A stretch of DNA of 48,234 bases from Deltaproteobacteria bacterium. Its GTDB lineage: Bacteria > Myxococcota_A > Polyangia > Haliangiales > Haliangiaceae. The translations under genes and the position numbers were made by a program. Of the stretch, positions 26,950 to 36,272 are shown one piece after another. The notes under the pieces were generated by a model, which was not told the DNA's origin, did not search any database, and worked only from the letters and a program-made list of their open reading frames with translations. Location: NCBI GenBank assembly GCA_021413675.1, contig JAIOQA010000508.1, positions 1 to 48,234 on the forward strand. Reading direction: 5' to 3'. Numbering within the stretch: position 1 is the first letter of the stretch; each line of letters opens with the position of its first letter.

Positions 26950-27849
26950 TTAGAAGAGCCCTTGCTGTCCGGCCGTCCGCGCTTCGATGGAAAGTGCGAG
27001 TTCGTCAGCCTCCTCAGTCAATCGATCCGCGAGCAATGCCTTCACACTGTCCCAGATGTCGACCGCAGACTCGGCGGTGAGCCCGACCTGTCTCAGCCGC
27101 CAATTTCGTTCGGTTACCCACCACCGCGAGGGTAGCAGGCGGTTGACACGGGCGCTCTCGAAGTAGAATCCCGCCCAGATGAGGTGCCGGTACTGTAGTT
27201 TGAGTTCCGCGCCGAGAGTCCGCAGCGCTTCCTTGCCTTGCGGCGTGTGCTTGTCGAGCGCAATCCAGTATGGGAACGACCCGTCCGGCGTCGGACTGGG
27301 CGGGCACACTGGGATGCTCGATTCCGTGGCCGCTAGGAACGCGCCGGCTAGGATACACGTCTTGTCCCAGCCCCATGTCGCCGCGGCCAGGTACTGGCGC
27401 GCAACGTCCACGATCCTAGCTGGGTGATCGGATGTGCACTGAGTCAACGCCCACGCGAAGAACGGGCCGGGGCGGTTCAATCCCTCAGACACAACACGGA
27501 TGGGCCAGTCATTTGGCACGAGCGCAAGCATGCTATTGTCGCCTTCGTGAAAGGCGAAAGCAAGCGCGCCTAGGCCTGCCGCATCCTTCTGCTTCGCCGC
27601 CGCCGTCACCTGAAGCAGTGGGCGAATCTTCGTCTCCACGTCTTTGGTTAGGGCGAGCGTTTCAGCGAGAGGCCAGCACTCTTCAAAAGTGATCACAGCG
27701 GCGCGGGATCGGAGCCAGGCTCGATCGCCAATTGCGTCGAGGCGGCGCGCGGTCCCTTCGACCACATCGAGGTATCCGCGCCTTGCCGCCTTTTGCAAGA
27801 GCGACCGCAAGCGCGGGTCGGTGGATGGTCGACGCTCTTTCAGGAACAC
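26950..27849 (-). CDS. Hypothetical helical protein, weakly like clamp-loader/MgsA C-terminal domains
   Basis: The 299-aa product, from GTG 27849, begins MFLKERRPSTDPRLRSLLQK then RRGYLDVVEGTARRLDAIGD and SRAAVITFEECWPLA. That opening resembles the helical region of MgsA/RarA-type AAA proteins (repeat of Q-K-A-x-R-R-G followed by E-D/E-x near a helix end). No Walker motifs are present, so any relation would be to the C-terminal half only. Two C/W-rich stretches (WGWDKTCILAGAF, RLLPSRWWVTERNW) are unusual. It starts 12 bp after the stop of the upstream leftward gene, and the two are likely co-transcribed. Function unknown. Confidence 0.6.
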   Translation of the reverse strand: MFLKERRPSTDPRLRSLLQKAARRGYLDVVEGTARRLDAIGDRAWLRSRAAVITFEECWPLAETLALTKDVETKIRPLLQVTAAAKQKDAAGLGALAFAFHEGDNSMLALVPNDWPIRVVSEGLNRPGPFFAWALTQCTSDHPARIVDVARQYLAAATWGWDKTCILAGAFLAATESSIPVCPPSPTPDGSFPYWIALDKHTPQGKEALRTLGAELKLQYRHLIWAGFYFESARVNRLLPSRWWVTERNWRLRQVGLTAESAVDIWDSVKALLADRLTEEADELALSIEARTAGQQGLF

Positions 27850-27861
27850 AATATCGTGCTC

Positions 27862-28545
27862 TTAGAATATCGCATCTAGGTTCTGAAATTCGTAGCTGTT
27901 TTTGTGCCCTGCGCAGCATCGGCAAGTCGACCGGCACTGACGTTGGGTGATGACTATCGGCATTCCTCCAGCCGCGGCAGCGGCTTGGAGCTTGTTGACC
28001 GCCGACTGGAATGCATCGTGACCGTTCGAGAGTGCCCTCACTGGGTTGTCGAGGACAATTGTCACCGGGAAGCTGCTGAAGTTGAGGATTGCCCCAGGCG
28101 TACGGAGCACGACGTGCTGATCGAACTCCCCGAACTGATAGCCCGTAGAGAGTTCTTCTAGCGAGAGGAAGTACCTTGCGGAATCTGGCTCGCCAGCCGA
28201 CCACTTCACCGGATTCTTCTTCGTCACCATGACGTTGGTGCCTGGTGGAAGCGTCTGCAGCGTCCCCAGCGGTAGCTGAAACAGGACAGGACCATACTGG
28301 TTTCGCGCGGACGCCCGTTTGTGGATATCTACACCGTCGGTGAACACATCGTTGTAGATCCCGAACTGCTTGTCCAACGGGTCGCTATATTGCGCTGTTT
28401 GGGAAAACTTCCAGTGATCCACCCACCCCCTCGACGCGAGGCCACGCTGCGTAAGGAACGTGCAACTCGTGGTCACCGTGTTGGCGTGGTGCAGGTGCGA
28501 CACGCCATGCTGCTGCAGAACTCGATAAACGTCCGGACCGTTCAT
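27862..28545 (-). CDS. Hypothetical protein, weakly DarT/ADP-ribosyltransferase-like
   Basis: The 227-aa product from ATG 28543-28545 begins MNGPDVYRVLQQHGVSHLHH, followed by ANTVTTSCTFLTQRGLASRG. The H-x-x-N-x-x-T-S-x-x-F-L-x-x-G-L-x-S-R-G layout is reminiscent of the NAD-loop start of DarT/DUF4433-type ADP-ribosyltransferases, and the later VVLRTPGAILNF stretch sits where such enzymes carry their catalytic-glutamate strand, though no glutamate is obvious there. The C-terminus has QCRSTCRCCAG, a compact cysteine cluster. A TTG 13 codons upstream is possible. No macrodomain antitoxin is adjacent. Genes 27862 and 26950 form a leftward pair with 12 bp spacing. Confidence 0.5.
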   Translation of the reverse strand: MNGPDVYRVLQQHGVSHLHHANTVTTSCTFLTQRGLASRGWVDHWKFSQTAQYSDPLDKQFGIYNDVFTDGVDIHKRASARNQYGPVLFQLPLGTLQTLPPGTNVMVTKKNPVKWSAGEPDSARYFLSLEELSTGYQFGEFDQHVVLRTPGAILNFSSFPVTIVLDNPVRALSNGHDAFQSAVNKLQAAAAAGGMPIVITQRQCRSTCRCCAGHKNSYEFQNLDAIF

Positions 28546-28815
28546 CTGCTCCGCCGAGATCTGTGATGCGGTGCTCCCTCGCAAGTCACGATGTTACCTT
28601 ACGAGACGGCGCCGAGCTGCGCAAGCACGGATGACGCCCCCGGGCGATATTCTGAGCCCGCGTCCGAGCCACCGCGCGAGTTGGTTAGGTCGAACCTCGC
28701 GGGACTGAGGTGTTCATGCGCGTGGTCGACGAGCAGCCGTGTGTGCCGTCCGTGATACGCGGCGAACTCAGCGAGCCATGCCCACGTCGGGGCGAGTGTG
28801 GTGCCTTCGACACCT
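28546..28815. other. Intergenic region with a possible decayed coding fragment
   Basis: No intact gene is supported. On the minus strand one frame, stopping at 28599-28601, reads TTLAPTWAWLAEFAAYHG and later DHAHEHLSPARFDL, which looks protein-like but has no start and would need a frameshift to join the preceding bases. It may be the remnant of a gene broken when the island was assembled. Confidence 0.3.
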
Positions 28816-29412
28816 CTACGGCGATGCCGCGGGTGCCAGCGTCGATGCTGACGCGACTGGCATTGCTGTACTAGCCACGGCGGCCGGCTGCAGGACGTTG
28901 ATTTTCATGAGTTCAACCTTGTACCCGTATGTCTGCAGCGTTGATGCGATTCGGACGAACGTCATCCGACTGAAGAGCGGAAGCGACTCATGGAGCGACT
29001 TCGCCGACTCGCTCGTCACGGCGAAGACGACCGTGAACTCGGAAGGCTTGATGCCGTCGGAGGTGATCAATGTAGCGTGGGGGCCGGTCAGTTTGGCGAT
29101 GACCTTATTGCGGAATTCCTCCGAGTGGATCAGGAGACGCGCCGGTACCTCACCCTGGTTGAACAAGTGGCTGAGCGCCGCTGATGAACTCCAGCGCTTG
29201 ACGTGGATAAAGCGCTTGTCCACGCCGAAGAGATCGCACACCTCGACCTTGTCCTGTCCTCGGTAATACACGAGGTTCTGGTCTAGGAGGGGGTAGTCGG
29301 GCTGTGCCAACGCGACCGCCTCGTTGTAGTCCTCCTCAACGGAGTACAACCCGTAGTTGAAGGCGGGCAGCGTTGATGGAACGACGTACGCCTTGACCTG
29401 CAGGGTGATCAT
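28816..29412 (-). CDS. C-terminal half of a TIGR04141-like protein
   Basis: The 198-aa product reads LDQNLVYYRGQDKVEVCDLF then FIHVKRWSSSAALSHLFNQG and, near the end, HESLPLFSRMTFVRIASTL, YGYKVELMKIN. These are the hallmark segments of the sporadically distributed TIGR04141/DUF6119 family, which is found in defence-type regions. Family members are roughly 500 or more residues, so this is only the C-terminal part; the N-terminus starts just before the YN-x-A element. The C-terminus is complete with a Pro/Ala tail. Its ATG at 29410-29412 overlaps the stop of the tiny gene at 29409 as ATGA. Confidence 0.7.
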   Translation of the reverse strand: MITLQVKAYVVPSTLPAFNYGLYSVEEDYNEAVALAQPDYPLLDQNLVYYRGQDKVEVCDLFGVDKRFIHVKRWSSSAALSHLFNQGEVPARLLIHSEEFRNKVIAKLTGPHATLITSDGIKPSEFTVVFAVTSESAKSLHESLPLFSRMTFVRIASTLQTYGYKVELMKINVLQPAAVASTAMPVASASTLAPAASP

Positions 29413-29522
29413 GTCCACGGGAGCGGAGCAACTCCAAACTGTACGACGAGGATCGACTTCGGCTTCTGCCGCTTACGACGGGCGGTCGCCTTGCGCCGGC
29501 GACTCCGCTTGGCTGGGCTCAT
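29409..29522 (-). CDS. 37-aa basic microprotein
   Basis: An ATG at 29520-29522 opens MSPAKRSRRRKATARRKRQK, then PKSILVVQFGVAPLPWT. It is too short for routine gene finding, but its start overlaps the upstream gene's stop (ATGA) and its own stop overlaps the next gene's ATG (ATGA), so ribosomes can pass through all three. The basic N-terminus could bind nucleic acid. It may alternatively be a linker frame left by a frameshift in a larger gene. Confidence 0.5.
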   Translation of the reverse strand: MSPAKRSRRRKATARRKRQKPKSILVVQFGVAPLPWT

Positions 29523-30187
29523 CGAACCGTGCTCAGCGAAGGCAAGGGGTGTTCGAACTCCTCGATCTCCATCGCGTGGACCTCGATGAGGCGCTGGCGC
29601 GCCGCCCTGACGCGGCGAACGCGCAGCGACACCTCGGCCTCTCTACCGCGGGCCTGCGCGAGGAGTTCGGCTTCGTACGCCACGGTCGGATCGAGCACGA
29701 ACGCGAACCGGTAGCCATCACGACCATCGACGAGAGCACGCGTTGGCAGGTGCGGCCCCGGTAGCCACCTCGGTACCGCATCACCGCGGCACCGAAGCAC
29801 CGGGGCTAGGATGCCTCGGAACTCGTGCGTCCGCACAACCGAGCGAAGGTGGTTCCAATCCAATCGAGCGATGGTGACGATGTTCTCATCGCTCGCGCGC
29901 GCGTCGGCAAGCACCTCCTGGGTGGCGCGGCGAACGGCGTCGGCAACGGTCGAACGCTTCAGCAGCGCGTCGTATGAGTCGTACCTGAGGAGATCCTCGG
30001 GGGTGATTTCGAAAGGGACCGTCTCAGAGAAGATGAGCGGTGCGTTGGGTCGCTCAGCCGTCTGTTCAACGCGCTCGACGAGCAACGCATCGGCGGTGCC
30101 GGCGGTGCCGAGCAGCACATCGCCGTCGAAGAAGCGCTCCACCGCGCGCGCGAAGGCGCCCGGAACGATTGGTAGGTCGAGTCTCAT
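29519..30187 (-). CDS. Hypothetical protein in coupled operon
   Basis: The 222-aa product from ATG 30185-30187 begins MRLDLPIVPGAFARAVERFF and has no motif that I recognise. It contains DYDALLKRSTVADAVRRATQ-like helical stretches, a central FRGILAPVLRCRGDAVPRW and a charged C-terminal helix (VRRVRAARQRLIEVHAMEIE). No signal peptide or membrane segment is seen. A longer frame from GTG 30229 is open but overlaps the upstream gene. Its stop overlaps the next gene's ATG. Function unknown. Confidence 0.6.
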   Translation of the reverse strand: MRLDLPIVPGAFARAVERFFDGDVLLGTAGTADALLVERVEQTAERPNAPLIFSETVPFEITPEDLLRYDSYDALLKRSTVADAVRRATQEVLADARASDENIVTIARLDWNHLRSVVRTHEFRGILAPVLRCRGDAVPRWLPGPHLPTRALVDGRDGYRFAFVLDPTVAYEAELLAQARGREAEVSLRVRRVRAARQRLIEVHAMEIEEFEHPLPSLSTVR

Positions 30188-30494
30188 GGGGGCTACGCGT
30201 TGAGGGGACAGGAACGCGGTGCGTGGCACCGGCCAGGTAATAGACGAGCTGTCCGCCAGCGTGACCGACGACGTTGCCGGCGAAGCGGTAGGGAACGCCG
30301 CGGCCGAGGTGCTCGATGACCTCGGCCACCGAGTGCACGAATACGTCGTCCACGTTGAACGTATCGCCCCCGACGGACAGCTGGCCGCGCCCGGCAGCGC
30401 CGACGGTGGCCACGCCGATGATCATCGTGCCGGCGGTGAAGCGTCCTCGGTCGGCGGTGAGGATCTCGGTCTTCACGATGTGGTTCTCGTTCAC
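30066..30494 (-). CDS. Hypothetical protein with a suspect C-terminal frame
   Basis: The frame from GTG 30492-30494 starts MNENHIVKTEILTADRGRFT and reads as a beta-rich small domain to about residue 88 (DTFNVDDVFVHSVAEVIEHL, GGQLVYYLAGA). After that it becomes Arg-rich (RSGRLRARGGALLRRRCAAR) and overlaps the next gene by 122 bp, which looks like out-of-frame translation. So the true end is probably near 30200, with a frameshift or sequence error there, or the gene is degraded. The frame is also open upstream without a start codon, so it may be N-terminally truncated. Confidence 0.4.
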   Translation of the reverse strand: MNENHIVKTEILTADRGRFTAGTMIIGVATVGAAGRGQLSVGGDTFNVDDVFVHSVAEVIEHLGRGVPYRFAGNVVGHAGGQLVYYLAGATHRVPVPSTRSPHETRPTNRSGRLRARGGALLRRRCAARHRRHRRCVARRAR

Positions 30495-30606
30495 GCGGTT
30501 GGAATAATCATCGAACCAATCTGGTGCAAGGGCGCGATCTCGGCCAGGCGTGGCCAGATCGGGCCCGCCTCACCGCGATGCGCTCGCGCTCTACCAACCG
30601 ATCGTC

Positions 30607-31134
30607 TCAGGGCTGCGTGTCGAGGAACTTGCCAACGATGTTGCCCTCCTCGGAGCCATCGGGCTTGGAGATCAACCAGTCGACCAACCTGTCCTCAGCG
30701 AACGCGTACGCGTCCCCGGCCTTGAACCCGCTCACGTTCATGATGTCGCTGGCGATCGTGCCGTTGATCGTGCCGTCCTTGATGCTGTTGACGGCGATGA
30801 AGACGTTCTCCTTGGCCGATCCGCTGGTCAGCGTGGCGACCACGAAGAAGTGCTCGCCGGCTGGTAGCCCTCGAAGGTAGCGGGCCTTCGCGTCGGGGTA
30901 GCTCTTCATCGCCTCCGTCGTGAGCTCCGCGATCCTCGCCAGCCGATCTGCCGTCAGCGTCTTCGCCTGGTCCACCGGCGCGTTGTCGGCGAGTGCTGGC
31001 AGCGGCTCGCCCTTCTTCGCCGGGACCGGATCCGGGCTCCTCGACGCCTCGGGATCCGAAGCTGCCGGATCATGCTTGTCACTGGAGCCACAACCGACGA
31101 GAGCGAGCACGAGCAGGGTGCGGACGATGATCAC
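30607..31134 (-). CDS. Predicted lipoprotein of unknown function
   Basis: The 175-aa product from GTG 31132-31134 (MIIVRTLLVLALVGC) has the lipobox cysteine at residue 15, then an Asp/Pro/Ser linker and a domain with TADRLARIAELTTEAMKSYP and HFFVVATLTSGSAKENVFIA. The larger frame upstream extends into the repeat array and is not used. No family recognised. It is the first chromosomal-style (high-GC) gene after the island on this side. Confidence 0.75.
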   Translation of the reverse strand: MIIVRTLLVLALVGCGSSDKHDPAASDPEASRSPDPVPAKKGEPLPALADNAPVDQAKTLTADRLARIAELTTEAMKSYPDAKARYLRGLPAGEHFFVVATLTSGSAKENVFIAVNSIKDGTINGTIASDIMNVSGFKAGDAYAFAEDRLVDWLISKPDGSEEGNIVGKFLDTQP

Positions 31135-31335
31135 CCCGGCACGATAGCCGAAGCCCGACGGCGAGTCGCACCGCGCGCTCTCGACGAATTCGTCGGAATG
31201 GTCGCCAGCGCCGCGCGCCAGGCCGCCGCGCGCCCGCGCTCTCCCGAACATCCATCCCGCGCCTCCGCGAGCCGCGCGATCACCGCACACCGCCGAGCGA
31301 GGCGCGCACACCGAGATTCGTCGACGAGACCGCCA

Positions 31336-31540
31336 GCGCGGCGCGCCCAGCGCGGGTCCCTTCGGAGAGCGAGCGGAGGGCGCGGGGGCACCCCGGGGCT
31401 CACCGGTGGTGCGAGCACAACGCTCGCCGCGGCCGCGGTCCGGGAGCTCGCAGCGGAGCAGTGAACGCCCGGGGTCGCGCCTGACGCGGAGCGGGTCCGA
31501 AGGGTTCCCGCGCGACAGGCAGCCGCGCGCTCGCGCTCTC
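31336..31540 (+). repeat. 205-bp repeat core, copy 1
   Basis: First complete core; it differs from copy 4 at about five bases. Strand is arbitrary. Confidence 0.9.
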
Positions 31541-31671
31541 CCGACCACTCATCGCGCATTCCGCGCGCTCTCGCGTTCTCCCAAAGACTCATAGCGCACT
31601 CCGCGAGCCGCACGATCCCATCGCGCAGCGTAGCGACGCACTGCCGACGAGCGTCGTCGACGAGAGCGCCC

Positions 31672-31876
31672 GCGCGGCGCGCCCAGCGCGGGTCCCTTCG
31701 GAGAGCGCGCGGATGGCGCGGGGGCACCCCGGGGCTCACCGGTGGTGCGAGCACAACGCCCGCCGCGGCCGCGGCCCGGGAGCTCGCAGCGGAGCAGCGA
31801 ACGCCCGGGGTCGCGCCCGACGCGGAGCGGGTCCGAAGGGTTCCCGCGCGCCAGGCAGCCGCGCGCTCGCGCTCTC
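31672..31876 (+). repeat. 205-bp repeat core, copy 2
   Basis: It begins GCGCGGCGCGCCCAGCGCGG and has about seven differences from copy 1, spread over its length, with no length change. Confidence 0.9.
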
Positions 31877-32014
31877 TCCACCATTCATCCCGAACTACGC
31901 GAGCCCGCCCGCGCTCTCCCGACCACGCACTCCGCACTCCGCGCGCCGCGCGATTACCGCGCACCCCGGACGAGGCGCGCGCACTGCGGACAACTGGCGT
32001 CGGCAAGATCGCCA

Positions 32015-32219
32015 GCGCGGCGCGCCCAGCGCGGGTCCCTTCGGAGAGCGAGCGGAGGGCGCGGGGGCACCCCGGGGCTCACCGGTGGTGCGAGCACAGC
32101 GCCCGCCGCGGCCGCGGCCCGGGAGCTCGCAGCGGAGCAGTGAACGCCCGGGGTCGCGCCCGACGCGGAGCGGGTCCGAAGGGTTCCCGCGCGCCAGGCA
32201 GCCGCGCGCTCGCGCTCTC
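32015..32219 (+). repeat. 205-bp repeat core, copy 3
   Basis: About five differences from copy 1, including CACAGCGCC in place of CACAACGCT. Confidence 0.9.
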
Positions 32220-32351
32220 CCGAACACTCATCGCCCAGTTCGCGAGCCCGTCCGCGCTCTGCCGCTTACTCACCACGCACTCCGCGAGACGCGCGATCAC
32301 GGCGCACCGACGAGCGAGGCGCGCGCGACGAATGCGTCGACGCGCGCGCCC

Positions 32352-32556
32352 GCGCGGCGCGCCCAGCGCGGGTCCCTTCGGAGAGCGAGCGGAGGGCGCG
32401 GGGGCACCCCGGGGCTCACCGGTGGTGCGAGCACAACGCTCGCCGCGGCCGCGGCCCGGGAGCTCGCAGCGGAGCAGTGAACGCCCGGGGTCGCGCACGA
32501 CGCGGAGCGGGTCCGAAGGGTTCCCGCGCGCCAGGCAGCCGCGCGCTCGCGATCTC
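32352..32556 (+). repeat. 205-bp repeat core, copy 4
   Basis: It ends 43 bp before the ftsK stop codon, so an ftsK transcript would run into the array. Confidence 0.9.
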
Positions 32557-32598
32557 CCGAACGATCGTCGTGAGATCAGCGAGCCATGCGGCGAGCGA

Positions 32599-35268
<2,670 letters not shown>

Positions 35269-35388
35269 CTGTCCCCGGGGGGGTGGCCCGAATACACTAT
35301 CCTACACCGGCGCATATATGCGACCAAGTTTCTAGCCGACCACATCCGACGCTTGCGGCAGTGTGCAATTTCAGTATCTTGCGGCCAC
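35269..35388. promoter_or_regulatory. Divergent control region between ftsK and Pal-like gene
   Basis: This 120-bp stretch holds the promoters of both genes. CGCATATATGCG at 35311-35322 is a perfect 12-bp palindrome and one of the few AT-rich sites here. TTGCGG (35353-35358) and TATCTT (35375-35380) are spaced 16 bp and may be a promoter reading rightward, though that would leave almost no leader before ATG 35389. Confidence 0.4.
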
Positions 35389-36183
35389 ATGCGCACGCTT
35401 CGCCTTGCCCTTGTCGGGGCCCTCATTGTCGCCTCCACCGGCTGCCTCGTGAAGAAATCGACCCTCCAGAAGGCGCTCGATCGCAACAAGGCGCTCGAGG
35501 CCGAGCTCGCCGATACCAAGAAGAAGGACGGCGACCAGATCCAGACGCTCAGCGACAAGATCAAGCAGCTCGAGGGCGAGCGCGATCAGCTGGACGCCGC
35601 GGGCCGCTCGAAGGAGGCCGAGCTGGGCAAGGTCAAGGGCGAGAAGGAGGCCACCGAGGCCGAGCTCGCCGAGCTGCGCCGCCAGAAGGACGCCGCCGAG
35701 AAGCGCATCGCCGCGTACCGCGCGCTCCAGGACAAGTTCCGCCAGCTGGTCGACACCGGCAAGTTGCAGGTCGTGTTCCGCAACGGCCAGATGACCCTCA
35801 AGCTGCCGTCCGGCATCCTGTTCCCGAGCGGCTCGGCGGATCTGTCCAAGGGCGGCCAGGCCGCGCTGACCGAGGTCGTCGGCGTGCTGAAGGACTTCGC
35901 CGATCGCCGGTTCGTGGTCGCCGGGCACACCGACAACCAGCCGATCAAGACCCGCGAGTTCCCGAACAACTGGTACCTGTCGACCGCGCGCGCCAACAGC
36001 GTCGTGCAGTTCATGATCGGCGCGGGCTTCCCGTCGAAGAGCCTGGCCGCCTCGGGCTACGGCGAGTTCGATCCGGTCGCGCCCAACACCAGCGACGCCG
36101 GCCGCGAGCAGAACCGCCGCATCGAGATCATCCTGGTGCCGAACCTCGAGGAGCTGCCGAGCCTGACCGGCGACCAGCCCTGA
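35389..36183 (+). CDS. OmpA/Pal-type peptidoglycan-binding lipoprotein with coiled coil
   Basis: The 264-aa product from ATG 35389 has a lipoprotein signal (MRTLRLALVGALIVASTGC, Cys19), then a long charged coiled coil (about residues 25-115, ALEAELADTKKKDGDQIQTL) and an OmpA domain (about 120-255) with FPSGSADLS, VAGHTDNQPI, STARANSVVQFMI and REQNRRIEIIL, the residues that bind diaminopimelate in peptidoglycan. The coiled coil resembles SlyB/YiaD-type or MotB-like linkers spanning the periplasm. The same frame is open far upstream into the repeat array, but that part lacks a signal peptide. It is divergent from ftsK. Confidence 0.92.
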   Translation: MRTLRLALVGALIVASTGCLVKKSTLQKALDRNKALEAELADTKKKDGDQIQTLSDKIKQLEGERDQLDAAGRSKEAELGKVKGEKEATEAELAELRRQKDAAEKRIAAYRALQDKFRQLVDTGKLQVVFRNGQMTLKLPSGILFPSGSADLSKGGQAALTEVVGVLKDFADRRFVVAGHTDNQPIKTREFPNNWYLSTARANSVVQFMIGAGFPSKSLAASGYGEFDPVAPNTSDAGREQNRRIEIILVPNLEELPSLTGDQP

Positions 36184-36272
36184 CCGTGCGAGCGGGCGAG
36201 GGCATCCGCTCTCACGCTCCGGGACCGTGCTGACCCGCCGCGCCCGCGCGGCTTCGGTGTTACGACACGGCC

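Larger units (their letters stand above)
31135..32598. repeat. Gene-free 1.4-kb region with four 205-bp repeats
   Basis: Four repeat cores lie at 31336-31540, 31672-31876, 32015-32219 and 32352-32556, in the same orientation, with starts 336, 343 and 337 bp apart. By eye all four cores are exactly 205 bp with no insertions or deletions and differ by only about 5-7 bases. The spacers (131, 138 and 132 bp) are much more variable but share short pieces such as CGCGATCACCGCGCACC-like and GACGAGCGAGGCGCGC-like motifs, so a roughly 337-bp unit was duplicated. A partial unit precedes the first core. Both strands give long open frames because of the high GC, but the repeated Arg/Pro-rich translations look like shadows. 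Cores begin GCGCGGCGCGCCCAGCGCGG and contain ACCGGTGGTGCGAGCACA. Confidence 0.9.

Noticed and set aside
18560..30600. Integrated prophage or ICE
   Set aside because: No integrase, portal, terminase, relaxase or clear att repeats were seen, so it is called only an accessory island.
31495..31510. tRNA T-loop-like GGTCCGAAGGGTTCC in the repeat core
   Set aside because: No cloverleaf or acceptor stem can be formed around it; this is a chance resemblance.
31131..32498. Repeated Arg/Pro-rich peptides from the 205-bp repeats
   Set aside because: Both strands give similar quality frames, starts lack SD sites and composition is that of random high-GC sequence; not called as genes.
31336..32556. CRISPR array
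   Set aside because: The repeats are 205 bp with spacers of more than 130 bp; only four copies and no cas gene, so not a CRISPR.
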